A DNA stretch of 64,000 nt from Helicobacteraceae bacterium (GCA_027038835.1 JALWGC010000002.1:113803-177802); one strand, 5' to 3'. Shown: positions 26,633 through 35,899, counted from the stretch's first letter. Notes: generated by a model from the letters alone, not told the origin. Made by a program: numbers and translations.

Positions 26633-26738
26633 CACTTCCTCTAGACCTGTGCAATGGGTTTGCGGGGCAATGTGTCAGGGTGGGAACACAGCAGCACACC
26701 TCGCTTGCCCATGTGCCGCAGGTATCTGGGGGGAGCCT
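26633..26738 (+). ncRNA. ffs: Bacterial signal recognition particle RNA (4.5S type)
   Basis: The apical domain is recognisable: TGTCAGGGTGGGAACACAG followed by CAGCACA, the conserved AGG...GGAA...AGCAGC loop that binds Ffh. The flanks pair into one long hairpin: CTTCCTC with GGGGGGAG, AGA with TCT, CCTG with CAGG, and GGGGCAA with TTGCCC further in. The length of about 105 bases fits the small bacterial form without an Alu domain. A short T run follows the stem at 26738, next to the asnB stop codon on the other strand. Confidence 0.88.
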
Positions 26739-26740
26739 TT

Positions 26741-28546
26741 TTACAACAACTCCTTTTTTATCCATTTCGAAAGTACATAGAGTCCCCATATATGCTGTTT
26801 GAACGTCCCTTTTTTCGCAGTTTGCAAATAGCGTGAGAGTATCTCTTTTTTGAACATCCCCGTTTGTTCGTTCACCTCCTCTATCACGCCGATATCGCCG
26901 CTTTGAAGCAGGTATTCCATATATGGGTTGGAGAACCCTTTTTTCTTCCGCGTTATAATTTTGGCATCGAGCTTGTTTCGCATCATTTTTTTTAGAAGCG
27001 ATTTCGTAACCCCCTCTTTGTAGCGCAACGCAGGGTCGATGGAAAAAACGAGGCTTGCTACCTCATGGTCCAAAAACGGTGTTCTGGCTTCAAGGGAATG
27101 GTGCATGGAGATTCGGTCGAGCTTCGTTAGGAAATGCTCGCTTTGAAAATGGTGCAAGTCGATGTAGCTGAACCAAATCGACTCGTCATCGTGAGCGCTT
27201 TTTTCGAAACGTTCTCTATATGGCGCGATATAGCCAAAACTCTCCCCGTCTCGCACGTTTCGCCGTAGCAAGATGTTTTTTTGCATGTCGGTGAATTTTT
27301 CGCTCGAGCAGCGAAAAATCACTTCGTTTTCGAACGCCCGTTTGTACCACTCCCATTCTCTGTGCATACTGAAGTTGGAGCGGAAATATTTTTTCAGCCA
27401 ATTGGCATGATAGAGCCCTTTTGCGCGCTGGACTTCCAAATACTCGAAATACTGCCTGTACCCTAAAAAAAGCTCATCGCTCCCCTCGCCGCTTAGCACC
27501 ACTTTGAAGCCTTGTTTTTTCACCTCTTCGAGCAATATATACAGCGGAATTGCCGCAGGGTCGTTGAGCGGTTCGTCAAGTGCGTCGAAAACGGCATCGA
27601 AACTTTCGATAAAACGCTCTTTGGAGACGATTATGTCGTAGTTGCGCACCCCCAAAAGTTTCGCACTCTCTTTGGCTTCTTCGAGTTCGTCGTATTTTTT
27701 ATACTCCTCGAACCCAAGCGAAAAACTCAAAAGCTCCTTGCCGAAATATTTGGCGTAGTAGTTGATAGTCGCGCTGTCTATCCCCCCGCTAAGAAGCGTT
27801 GCCATCGCAACATCACTCGAGCTTAGTCGAAGTTCTATCGACTCTTGAAGTTTGCTCTCGAGTTTGGTTAGTGCTTCGTTTTCGTTTGTTATCGCGTTAG
27901 CGGGGGCATCGAGCAAGTCGAAGTAACGTTTCGTTTCGATTTTTTGGTTCTCATAGACGAGATACTCCGAAGGAGCGAGTTTGTACACCCCTTCGTAAAA
28001 GGTATGGGGTACGGTTGGAGCGAGGTAGGTAAGATACGAAAGCATCGCCTCTTCGTTCATCTTGACACGCTCTATAAAGGGGCGAATCCCCTTTAGCTCC
28101 GAAGCGAAAACGAAACCGTTTTTCGTTTGTGTGTAAAAAAGAGGTTTTTTCCCAAGCCTGTCTCGATAGAGCAAAAGCCTGCCCCCGTCGTAGATCGCTA
28201 TGGCGAACATGCCGCGCAGGTACTTGACGAACTCTTCGCCATATTTTAAGTATAACGCGAGTATAACTTCTGCATCACCGTTTGTTTGAAATGTGTAATC
28301 GAGTTTGTTTCTTAGCTCTTTGTAGTTGTAGATTTCACCGTTGAAACTAACGAGGATGTTTTCGTGTTTTAGCGGTTGGTTGGAGCGGTGATGGGTATCG
28401 AGGATGCTAAGGCGTGAATGGGCGAAAAAGAGCTCTTGCGTTTTTTCCACACCGCAAAAATCGGGTCCCCTGTGGGAAAGGGAAGCAAGCGCTTTGTGAG
28501 CTAACCGCTCGTCGTACTTTCCGATTATTCCAAAGATTGCGCACAC
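26741..28546 (-). CDS. asnB: Asparagine synthase, glutamine-hydrolysing
   Basis: This 601-residue protein has an N-terminal glutamine amidotransferase domain that begins MCAIFGIIG, so Cys2 is the nucleophile, with SHRGPD and VSFNGEIYNYKEL. The C-terminal synthase domain has the PP-loop ATLLSGGIDSATI at about residues 246-258 and SGEGSDELFLGYRQY. It makes asparagine or, in some relatives, amidates cell-surface sugars. The amidotransferase Cys and the PP-loop are intact. It overlaps the upstream methyltransferase gene by 22 bases. Confidence 0.93.
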   Translation of the reverse strand: MCAIFGIIGKYDERLAHKALASLSHRGPDFCGVEKTQELFFAHSRLSILDTHHRSNQPLKHENILVSFNGEIYNYKELRNKLDYTFQTNGDAEVILALYLKYGEEFVKYLRGMFAIAIYDGGRLLLYRDRLGKKPLFYTQTKNGFVFASELKGIRPFIERVKMNEEAMLSYLTYLAPTVPHTFYEGVYKLAPSEYLVYENQKIETKRYFDLLDAPANAITNENEALTKLESKLQESIELRLSSSDVAMATLLSGGIDSATINYYAKYFGKELLSFSLGFEEYKKYDELEEAKESAKLLGVRNYDIIVSKERFIESFDAVFDALDEPLNDPAAIPLYILLEEVKKQGFKVVLSGEGSDELFLGYRQYFEYLEVQRAKGLYHANWLKKYFRSNFSMHREWEWYKRAFENEVIFRCSSEKFTDMQKNILLRRNVRDGESFGYIAPYRERFEKSAHDDESIWFSYIDLHHFQSEHFLTKLDRISMHHSLEARTPFLDHEVASLVFSIDPALRYKEGVTKSLLKKMMRNKLDAKIITRKKKGFSNPYMEYLLQSGDIGVIEEVNEQTGMFKKEILSRYLQTAKKGTFKQHIWGLYVLSKWIKKELL

Positions 28547-29124
28547 TTTTTCACCCCTATCGTCATGTCGTTTTTTATGTATTTTGTTTTTTCGAAATAG
28601 ATTGTCGCTTTCATCTGTTTTAAAAGCTCGTACATCTTTTCTTTTGGGATGTAATTATACATTTCGCTCTCTTTGTCCGCGCATAAAAAATTAAAAACAA
28701 CCGCTTCGTCGGCGGCTTTGAAAATACGATGCAAAAACAAGGCGGTTTCGAACAAGGTCAGGGTGTTGAGCGTACCGCTGGTTATGTAGATGTCGGCTTT
28801 GGGGAGTGTATCGACCAAGATATCTTGAGACAAAATGGTTTGGCGGGTGTTGCGGCGAGCGATTTGGGCGAATTCGCTTAATGTTTCTATGCCGATGTAG
28901 CGTTTTGGCAAGCGGTCGTGTTTTTGTAAGAAGAGGTAAAAATCCCCAAACCCGCATCCGGCATCGACAACGGTTTTCTCTTTTATATCTCCCAGCGCTT
29001 CCAAAAGCACTTCGAAGCGTAATTGTTGATTTTTCAGCGAATTCCAACACAGCGAACGCGGGTCGTGTTCACCGTATTTTTTCAGCGCCGATAGATAAAA
29101 ATATTTATGGGGAATTTTTGGCAT
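28525..29124 (-). CDS. Class I SAM-dependent methyltransferase
   Basis: This 199-residue protein has motif I VVDAGCGFGDFYLFL at about residues 51-65, then the acidic end of strand 2 in YIGIETLSE, and YITSGTLNTL as motif IV. The substrate is not evident. It shares an operon with asnB, with overlap of stop and start. A few members with this pattern are annotated simply as trans-aconitate-like or unspecified methyltransferases, so I give no symbol. Confidence 0.82.
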   Translation of the reverse strand: MPKIPHKYFYLSALKKYGEHDPRSLCWNSLKNQQLRFEVLLEALGDIKEKTVVDAGCGFGDFYLFLQKHDRLPKRYIGIETLSEFAQIARRNTRQTILSQDILVDTLPKADIYITSGTLNTLTLFETALFLHRIFKAADEAVVFNFLCADKESEMYNYIPKEKMYELLKQMKATIYFEKTKYIKNDMTIGVKKCAQSLE

Positions 29125-29239
29125 GTCCGATTATAGTACGATTTCTCTTATAGTTTTCCTATAAACGCAAAATTTTCACAATGTCGTTGTTTAAGTGGAA
29201 TTAAAATAAAAAAAAGATAAACTTAAGGAAAATTGAGGT

Positions 29240-30967
29240 TTGACAAGTAGAATTATGAATATAGAGTTGTTACAGTCGTTAAGTGTTTTGTATGCGGAAG
29301 ATGAAGCCTCGCTAAGAGAGGAAGTGGTAGAGAGTATTCGCCCGTTTTTGAAAAACGTTCTTAGCGCGCAAAACGGTCAAGAGGCTTTGGATATTTTTGT
29401 GCAAGACCCTGAAGCTATCGACATCATCGTTACGGATATTATGATGCCCAAAAAAGACGGCATCTCTTTTGTGGACGATGTGCGCGGTATCGACAAAGAG
29501 ATCCCCATCATCTATACCACCGCTTTTAGCGACAGCGAGTACCTTCAAAGAACGATCAACCAGTCGGTATCGGGCTACATTGTCAAACCGATCGATATCG
29601 AAGCGCTTCTCGCAGCGATCGAAAAAGCCTCCGTTTTCGTAGAGAACAAACGTTTGCGACGGAAATTGGAGGAGATAAACAAAGAGCAAGAGCGTATAAT
29701 CGAAGAGAAAACCAAAGAGATAGAGCTTAAAAACAAAGCGCTTATAGAGCAGATACACACCGACGACTTGACCGGTCTTGCCAACAGGCGCTCTTTGCTC
29801 GAAGACCTTGAACATAGCTCCTCGGCTCTTGTCGCCCTTGTGGATATAGACTCGTTTCGCACCATCAACGAACTCTACGGAGAGGAATCGGGAAATACGA
29901 TTCTCAAAGAGTTCGCGAAGCTCTTGAGCAAGTCGATACCGGAATGCAAACACTACCGCATAGGGGGTGATGTCTTTGCGTACATGAAAGAAAATGTAGG
30001 GGAAGATATCGCTTTGTGCAAAGAGAATGTCGAAAAACTCATCCAAAAGTGCTCGCAGGCCCATTTTTGCATCCCCTCATACAATATTGACATCCAAATC
30101 GATATCACCGTAGGGCTTTCATACGGCAACGAACAGATACTCCAAAAAGCGAGTATGGCGCTGAAAAAAGCCAAGGAGATGAACGAACGCTACCTTTTTT
30201 ACAAAGAGGAGTACAACTTCAACAAGTGCTACGAAAACGATATCCGCTGGGGGAAGATCATCAAAAACGCCCTTGCCCAAGACGGTATAGAGGTTTATTT
30301 TCAACCGGTGGTAGATGCAGATAAAAACGTGGTGAAATACGAGTCTTTGGTGCGTATTGAAGAGGGGGAGAGTGTTTATTCCCCTTTTGAGTTTTTGGAG
30401 ATTTCGAAAAAACTCAAGCTGTATCCAAAGATTACCAAGATAGTCATCGAAAAGACGCTCAAAAAGCTCCGAACTCTAAACAAGAAAGTGGGCTTTAACA
30501 TCAACCTTTCGATTCAAGATATGGAAAACGACGAGATTGTCGCGTTTATCGAGTCGAAGCTTTTCGAATATGCTAAACTGGCGCGCTATGTGACGTTCGA
30601 GATTTTAGAAAGCGAGAACATTCAAAATTACGACAAGATTTTGGGGTTTATCGAGAAAATAAAAAAATTCGATGCGAAAATCGCCATAGACGATTTTGGA
30701 AGCGGATATTCGAACTTCGAGTATTTGTTGAAAATCGCTCCCGATTACATCAAGATAGACGGTTCGCTCGTTAAAAACATCGACAACGACAAAAACGCAA
30801 GAGCGATAGTCAAGACGATAAACAGTTTTGCGAAGTCTCTCGGTGCGCAGACGGTAGCGGAGTTCGTTCACTCCGAAGAGATAGCGCAGTTGTTGCAACA
30901 AATGGGTGTCGATTACTTTCAAGGATATCTTTTTGGCAAACCGAGTAAAGAGATACAAGATGCGTAA
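29240..30967 (+). CDS. Response regulator with degenerate GGDEF and EAL domains
   Basis: This 575-residue protein has an N-terminal receiver domain with phospho-acceptor D66 in IVTDIMMPKKDG. A coiled coil (about 130-170) leads to a GGDEF domain (DDLTGLANRRSLLEDL) in which the active-site motif reads GGDVF at 242-246, so the metal-binding Glu is gone. The EAL domain has ESL at 368-370 and DDFGSGYS at about 484-491, which are the residues needed for cyclic-di-GMP hydrolysis. It is probably a phosphodiesterase controlled by phosphorylation. TTG 29240 has AAGGA ten bases upstream; ATG 29255 is an alternative. The next gene, a kinase, overlaps its end and is the likely partner. Confidence 0.88.
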   Translation: MTSRIMNIELLQSLSVLYAEDEASLREEVVESIRPFLKNVLSAQNGQEALDIFVQDPEAIDIIVTDIMMPKKDGISFVDDVRGIDKEIPIIYTTAFSDSEYLQRTINQSVSGYIVKPIDIEALLAAIEKASVFVENKRLRRKLEEINKEQERIIEEKTKEIELKNKALIEQIHTDDLTGLANRRSLLEDLEHSSSALVALVDIDSFRTINELYGEESGNTILKEFAKLLSKSIPECKHYRIGGDVFAYMKENVGEDIALCKENVEKLIQKCSQAHFCIPSYNIDIQIDITVGLSYGNEQILQKASMALKKAKEMNERYLFYKEEYNFNKCYENDIRWGKIIKNALAQDGIEVYFQPVVDADKNVVKYESLVRIEEGESVYSPFEFLEISKKLKLYPKITKIVIEKTLKKLRTLNKKVGFNINLSIQDMENDEIVAFIESKLFEYAKLARYVTFEILESENIQNYDKILGFIEKIKKFDAKIAIDDFGSGYSNFEYLLKIAPDYIKIDGSLVKNIDNDKNARAIVKTINSFAKSLGAQTVAEFVHSEEIAQLLQQMGVDYFQGYLFGKPSKEIQDA

Positions 30968-32645
30968 ATTCGCTTCTTTTACGTATATGTATATTTTTGC
31001 CCTTTCGCTTATAGGGTTGTTGGCGCTTGGGTCTTATTTGAATCTCGAGCGCCTCATAGACGCGCAGTCCAACGACGCCGAAGCGATAAACATAAGCGGC
31101 AAGCAAAGGCTGCTTTCACAGCGGATACTCTACTATACCGTTACGAAAGATTGCAAGAACCTTTCGCGCAGCGCGGATGAAATGGAGCGAATGCACAAAA
31201 AACTCCTTTCTTTGCCGATGGAAGAAAACGTTCATGCGTTGTATTTCAAAAAGCCGGTTATGCTTGATAAACAGATAGAAGAGTATCTCGCACTCGTTAG
31301 AGAATACGTGAAGACAAAAGGGGGTGCTCTATCCAAAAAGATTTTGAAAGAGGGTTCGCAGCTGCAAAGAAAACTTGACGAAGCGGTGAGTTTGTACCAA
31401 AAAAATGCGGAGGAGAAAGTCAGACGGTTGCATACTTTCGAATTCGTTATTTTTGTCGCGACTATCATTTCTCTTGTGTTGGTCGCTTTTTTCATCTTCA
31501 GACCGTTGAACAACGCCATCAAGAAAAAAACGAAAGAACTGCTCGAGGCCAAAGAATACTCCGACATCATCACCCAAATCAACACCAACGCCATCATAGC
31601 CGTAAACGAAAACTTGGAAATACTCACATACAACAAAAGTGCCCAAAAGATGTTTGGATACACAGCTAAAGAGATGCTCTTCACTCGACTGGTGGATGAT
31701 AGAATAATCCCGAAAAAGTACCTTCAAGCGCATATCGAGGGGTTTGAAAATTTTGTAAAAAACGGCAGACTCAAACACACCGATGAGGTGTTCGAGCTCG
31801 AAGGGCGCAAAAAAGACGGTAGCGAATTTCCCATCAAAGTGTCGTTTGGGACGAAGGTCGATAGAAACAAAACGGTCGTTGTCGCCAATATTCAGGATAT
31901 GACCAAAGAAAAGGAGAACGAAAATCTTCTTTTGCAGCAGTCGCGTTTTGCCGCGATGGGTGAGATGATAGCCAACATCGCGCACCAATGGCGTCAACCT
32001 TTGAGTTCCATCAGCACCCTTGCAAGCGGTGCTCGGTTGCGTTACAAAAGCGGTTTGCTGAGTTCCGAAGAGCTTGATGAGATTTTTGTCAAAATCAAAG
32101 AGTACACACAGTTTCTCTCCAAAACGATAGATGATTTTAGAAACTTCTACTCGGACAAGAAAAGTATCGAGCGGTTTTTCATCTCCCAGTCGCTCAATCA
32201 AGCCACGTCGCTTGTCAAAGCCGCATACAAAGACAACGAAATAGAACTGTATGTCGATATCGAAGAGGACACTACCCATTACGGCAGTAAATCGGAGCTG
32301 ACACAGGTGTTTTTGAACATCCTCAACAATGCCAAAGACGTGTTGGTCGAGAGAGATGCCAAAGAGCGGGTCGTGTTGGTAAAAGTGGAGCGAATAGGAG
32401 AGAGTGCCTGCGTCAAAATAGCCGATAGCGGCGGAGGGATTCCAAAAGAGGTCGCATTGAAGATTTTCGAGCCTTATTTTACGACCAAGCACAAGTCGCA
32501 AGGAACGGGGATAGGGCTGTTTATGTCCAAAAGGATAGTCGAACACAGTTTCAAAGGGAGCGTGAGAGCGACCAACGAATCGTTCGAGCTTGACGGTAAA
32601 GAGTATTATGGAGCTGTATTTTTAGTGGAGGTGCCTGTGGCATGA
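30960..32645 (+). CDS. Membrane histidine kinase with PilJ-type sensor and PAS domain
   Basis: This protein of about 561 residues starts at ATG 30960, eight bases inside the preceding gene. Two membrane helices (about 8-26 and 158-178) bracket a periplasmic domain with NISGKQRLLSQRILYYT, the PilJ/NIT-like sensor pattern. A PAS domain follows (about 195-315). The phospho-acceptor is H342 in NIAHQWRQPLSSIST, the HisKA form common in Campylobacterota. The ATPase has NILNNAKDVL, IADSGGGIP and GTGIGLFMSK. It probably phosphorylates the GGDEF/EAL regulator encoded just upstream. Confidence 0.9.
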   Translation: MRKFASFTYMYIFALSLIGLLALGSYLNLERLIDAQSNDAEAINISGKQRLLSQRILYYTVTKDCKNLSRSADEMERMHKKLLSLPMEENVHALYFKKPVMLDKQIEEYLALVREYVKTKGGALSKKILKEGSQLQRKLDEAVSLYQKNAEEKVRRLHTFEFVIFVATIISLVLVAFFIFRPLNNAIKKKTKELLEAKEYSDIITQINTNAIIAVNENLEILTYNKSAQKMFGYTAKEMLFTRLVDDRIIPKKYLQAHIEGFENFVKNGRLKHTDEVFELEGRKKDGSEFPIKVSFGTKVDRNKTVVVANIQDMTKEKENENLLLQQSRFAAMGEMIANIAHQWRQPLSSISTLASGARLRYKSGLLSSEELDEIFVKIKEYTQFLSKTIDDFRNFYSDKKSIERFFISQSLNQATSLVKAAYKDNEIELYVDIEEDTTHYGSKSELTQVFLNILNNAKDVLVERDAKERVVLVKVERIGESACVKIADSGGGIPKEVALKIFEPYFTTKHKSQGTGIGLFMSKRIVEHSFKGSVRATNESFELDGKEYYGAVFLVEVPVA

Positions 32646-33514
32646 AAGTAGCGGTTGTCGGACTTGGCGGTGTCGGAGGATACATCGCAGGGTATTTTGC
32701 AAAAAGCGGCATAGATGTCGTAGGTGTGGCAAGAGGGGAGCATCTACAGGCTATAAAGCGAAACGGTTTGGAGATTGTCGAAGATAAAAACCGCTTCGTC
32801 GTCGATATGAACGTCTGTTCATTGGCGGAACTGGAGGGTGTTTTCGATGTAGTTCTGTTTTGCGTCAAAAGTTACGACCTTGAAGATACGGCAAAAAAGA
32901 TGCGTTTTCATGTAGGTAAGGAAAGCGTCGTTGTCAGTTTTGCCAACGGCGTGAACAACGGTGATGTGCTTAGAGAGAGTTTGGACGCAAAAGTGGTGGA
33001 CGGTTGCGTGTATATCCTTTCGCACATAGAAAAAGCGGGTGTGATTCGTAAAAAAGGGGACGTATTTGCCGCCGTTTTTGGAGGAGAAGGGAGTGAGAGA
33101 CTTGCACAATTATTTGAAAAATCAAATTTAAGATACAAAATTTCTTTGGATATCCAAAAAGATTTATGGAAAAAGTATATTTTCATCGCCGCGTTCGCAA
33201 ACTTGACAAGCTACTACGACGAGTCGATAAACTCCATATGGCAAAACCGTTACGAAGAAGCGAAAACACTTCTTGAAGAGATAGCCGCCATAGCCAAAGA
33301 AAAAGGGATCGATATAGACAAAGAGGTGGAGAAGTCGCTCAAAACCGCATCTGTTTTACCTAAAGAGGCGTCCACTTCGATGCATCTGGATTTTCAAAAC
33401 AAAAAAAAGACTGAACTTGAAGCTTTAAGTGGATATCTTGTCGAAGAAGCAAGAAAAGTCGGTGTAGAATCTCCCCTTTTAAGTGCCATTTACGAGGAGC
33501 TGAGAAAGAGATGA
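32642..33514 (+). CDS. Ketopantoate reductase-like oxidoreductase
   Basis: This 290-residue protein has the NADPH motif VAVVGLGGVGGYIAGYFAK at the N-terminus, FDVVLFCVKSYDLEDTAKKM next, and the conserved Lys in DIQKDLWKKYIFIAAFANLTS, with the C-terminal ketopantoate reductase domain ending in SMHLDFQNKKKTELEALSGY. PanE makes pantoate for coenzyme A. Several PanE-like proteins have other substrates, so I leave the symbol empty. It overlaps both neighbours by four bases. Confidence 0.85.
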   Translation: MKVAVVGLGGVGGYIAGYFAKSGIDVVGVARGEHLQAIKRNGLEIVEDKNRFVVDMNVCSLAELEGVFDVVLFCVKSYDLEDTAKKMRFHVGKESVVVSFANGVNNGDVLRESLDAKVVDGCVYILSHIEKAGVIRKKGDVFAAVFGGEGSERLAQLFEKSNLRYKISLDIQKDLWKKYIFIAAFANLTSYYDESINSIWQNRYEEAKTLLEEIAAIAKEKGIDIDKEVEKSLKTASVLPKEASTSMHLDFQNKKKTELEALSGYLVEEARKVGVESPLLSAIYEELRKR

Positions 33515-34035
33515 AAGAGATCGTTTTAGGGGGAGGATGCTTTTGGTGCGTCGAAGCGGTGTTTCGCCGCGTCAAAGGGGTGAAAAAGGTTACAAGCGGC
33601 TATGCGGGCGGCATGAGAGAAAACCCGACCTACCAACAAGTTTGTAGTGGCGCAAGCGGTCATGCGGAAGTGGTGAAAATACTCTACGATGAAAACGAGG
33701 TAAGCTTGGATACCCTTTTGGAGGTGTTTTTCGCCATTCACGACCCAACTACGCTCAACAGACAAGGCGCGGATGTGGGAACGCAGTACAGAAGCGTCGT
33801 GTATTACGGTGACGAAGAGGAAAAAGAGATCATCCAAAAAGCCATAGCCAAAGCACAAAAAAACTTTAGCGACCCGATCGTTACCGAAGTGAGTCCAAAA
33901 CCGCCCTTCTATGAAGCGGAGTCTTACCATCAAAATTACTACGATACAAATCCAAATCAAGGGTACTGCCAAGTGGTCATACGCCCCAAAGTGCAAAAAT
34001 TTTTGACCAAATTTACAGAAATGATAAAAAATTAA
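33511..34035 (+). CDS. msrA: Peptide methionine sulfoxide reductase MsrA
   Basis: This 174-residue protein is MsrA. The catalytic motif GGCFWCVEA lies at residues 8-16, followed by SGYAGG, GHAEVVKI, HDPTTLNRQGADVGTQYRS and FYEAESYHQNYY. It repairs S-methionine sulfoxide in oxidised proteins. No MsrB domain is fused. A spacer of 45 bases separates it from the next flavoprotein gene. Confidence 0.95.
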   Translation: MKEIVLGGGCFWCVEAVFRRVKGVKKVTSGYAGGMRENPTYQQVCSGASGHAEVVKILYDENEVSLDTLLEVFFAIHDPTTLNRQGADVGTQYRSVVYYGDEEEKEIIQKAIAKAQKNFSDPIVTEVSPKPPFYEAESYHQNYYDTNPNQGYCQVVIRPKVQKFLTKFTEMIKN

Positions 34036-34080
34036 CCCTTTTGGATGTACAATAAATGCAGAAGCTTATAAGGAAAAATT

Positions 34081-35052
34081 ATGTCAAAAGAGGAACATAT
34101 CTATAATCTCGCCATTATTGGTGCGGGACCGGCCGGCATAGCGACGGCGGTCGAGGCCTACATAGAAGGGGTGCGAGATATCGTCTTACTTGAAAAAGAC
34201 GAAAACCACAACTCCACAATCCGTAAATACTACAAAGACAACAAAAGGGTCGATAAGGACTGGAAAGGGCAGAAAGTCGAGCTGGACGGGCGTATCTATT
34301 TCATGGACGGAACGAAAGAATCCACACTCGATTTTTTCGACGAGATTTTACAAAAACACTCCGTTGAGCTACAAACCCATACCGAAGTGACGAGTATCGA
34401 AAAAAAAGAGGATTATTTCGAAGTGCACACTTCCAAAGGGGTCGTCAAAGCGAAATACGTCGTCGTGACGATAGGGAGAATGGGCAAGCCGAACAAACCA
34501 AGCTACAAAATCCCTCCGAGCATACGAAAAAAAGTGAATTACACGCTCGATAACTGTAGCGAAGGGGAGAAAATCTTGGTTGTTGGCGGAGGGGACAGCG
34601 CCATCGAATACGCCGTCGATTTGGCGGAGAAAAACGACGTCGCCATCTGTTACAGACGAGGCACGTTTCGAAGAGCCAACCCGACCAACCAAAAAAACAT
34701 CGCTGCCGCCATCGCTCATGGAGAAGTCAGAGCTATTCTAAACACCAACATAGAAGGGCTTGAAGAGGAAGAGGGAAAAGTCAAGGTGCTTTTTGTAGAG
34801 AAAGAAGCGGAACTTTTCGACAGAGTCATCTACGCTATCGGCGGAACGACCCCAAGTGGCTTTTTGGCAAGTTCGGGCATAAAGGAAAAAGATGGCAAGC
34901 CGGTGTATGATAAAAACTACGAAACCAACGTGGAGGGGCTTTTCGTCGCAGGAGACATCACGCAAGAAAGTGGAGGCAGTATCGCGCTTGGGCTCAATCA
35001 AGGGTACTATATAGCCAAACATATAGTGAAAAAAGGGTGCTGTAAAAGTTAG
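34081..35052 (+). CDS. FAD/NAD(P)-dependent oxidoreductase, YpdA/BdrA-like
   Basis: This 323-residue protein has two dinucleotide folds, AIIGAGPAGIATAVEA at residues 12-27 and ILVVGGGDSAIEYAVDLA in the second half, and ends with VAGDITQESGGSIALGLNQG. It has the thioredoxin reductase layout but no CxxC redox pair, which is the pattern of YpdA, the bacillithiol disulfide reductase of Firmicutes. The electron acceptor here is unknown. A good AAGGAAAA ribosome site precedes ATG 34081. Confidence 0.82.
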   Translation: MSKEEHIYNLAIIGAGPAGIATAVEAYIEGVRDIVLLEKDENHNSTIRKYYKDNKRVDKDWKGQKVELDGRIYFMDGTKESTLDFFDEILQKHSVELQTHTEVTSIEKKEDYFEVHTSKGVVKAKYVVVTIGRMGKPNKPSYKIPPSIRKKVNYTLDNCSEGEKILVVGGGDSAIEYAVDLAEKNDVAICYRRGTFRRANPTNQKNIAAAIAHGEVRAILNTNIEGLEEEEGKVKVLFVEKEAELFDRVIYAIGGTTPSGFLASSGIKEKDGKPVYDKNYETNVEGLFVAGDITQESGGSIALGLNQGYYIAKHIVKKGCCKS

Positions 35053-35423
35053 TCGTCCAAAACCAAGGTTTCTTGTTGCGATACGAGCGGTTCGTCCCTC
35101 TCGCTTATCACCCCTTGCTGGGTATAGAGGCTCAATTCTATCTCACAGTGCAAAAACTGCGTAGAGGTTAGAATGTGCTCTTCATCCGCTTCGAACGCCG
35201 CCTTTTTCGCCGCGAAAATGATGTTTTCGAGCAAAGTGGCACCATTTTGCGTCGTGTAGGCGCTAAAGGGTTTTCGTTCTAAAAATATCTCTACTTTGAC
35301 ATCGATTGGGGAAGCGAGGATGGGATGTTCTTGTAAAAGTTTCGATTTGTCGATTCTGCGACGCGCTTGAAACACCTCGAGCATAGAATCACGAACAAGC
35401 TGCAATAAAACCGAACGCCCCAT
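35049..35423 (-). CDS. Small protein of unknown function, possibly an AMMECR1-like remnant
   Basis: I do not recognise this 124-residue protein with confidence. The C-terminal half (LLENIIFAAKKAAFEADEE, then STQFLHCEIELSLYT) recalls the end of AMMECR1 domains, where a DPRF-type helix is followed by a strand with EISVL. The central Gly/Cys loop of that family is missing. It converges with the YpdA-like gene, overlapping by four bases. Confidence 0.6.
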   Translation of the reverse strand: MGRSVLLQLVRDSMLEVFQARRRIDKSKLLQEHPILASPIDVKVEIFLERKPFSAYTTQNGATLLENIIFAAKKAAFEADEEHILTSTQFLHCEIELSLYTQQGVISERDEPLVSQQETLVLDD

Positions 35424-35616
35424 ACCAACCCTTTTTTACCAAATTATACTATATTTTATAGCGATAACAGTCCAAACATATGACACTTGTCAGGATTTTA
35501 GAATGTGGATAGTGTTTTTTGGTGAAATTGCACTTGATATTAGAATGGGCGAAAACTTATGAAAAATCTCTTGAAACACTGTGTAGCAAAGGATTTGTGA
35601 AGTTCATTGTGTTGAG

Positions 35617-35701
35617 TGGTGCGGATGAGAGGACTTGAACCTCCACGCCTTGCGGCACCAGATCCTAAGTCTGGCGTGTATACCAATTTCACCACATCCG
35701 C
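35617..35701 (-). tRNA. tRNA-Leu (anticodon TAG)
   Basis: Read on the minus strand the gene begins GCGGATGTGGTGAAATTGGT, has the anticodon loop CTTAGGA (TAG) and the long variable arm of a class II tRNA, and ends with the T-loop GGTTCAAGTCC, acceptor ATCCGC, discriminator A and an encoded CCA. It is the last of five tRNA genes transcribed leftward. Confidence 0.93.
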
Positions 35702-35738
35702 ATGCGGTACTTCGTGGAACGAAGTTTTGTTTTGTAAG

Positions 35739-35815
35739 TGGTACGCCCATCAGGATTCGAACCTGAGACCTACGGCTTAGAAGGCCGTTGCTCTATCCAG
35801 CTGAGCTATGGACGC
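35739..35815 (-). tRNA. tRNA-Arg (anticodon TCT)
   Basis: The minus strand begins GCGTCCATAGCTCAGCTGGA. The anticodon loop is CTTCTAA (TCT), inside a perfect ACGGC/GCCGT stem. The T-loop is GGTTCGAATCC and CCA is encoded. It reads AGA codons. Confidence 0.95.
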
Positions 35816-35822
35816 ATATGGG

Positions 35823-35899
35823 TGGTACGCCCGATAGGATTCGAACCTATAACCGTCGGATCCGAAGTCCGATACTCTATCCAGTTGAGCCACGGGCGC
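35823..35899 (-). tRNA. tRNA-Arg (anticodon TCG)
   Basis: The minus strand begins GCGCCCGTGGCTCAACTGGA. The anticodon loop is CTTCGGA (TCG) in a TCGGA/TCCGA stem, with T-loop GGTTCGAATCC and encoded CCA. It reads CGN codons and lies seven bases upstream of the other Arg tRNA. Confidence 0.95.

Noticed and set aside
31329..32546. A 405-codon minus-strand frame opposite the histidine kinase
   Set aside because: Shadow frame; the plus strand encodes a complete kinase with all motifs.
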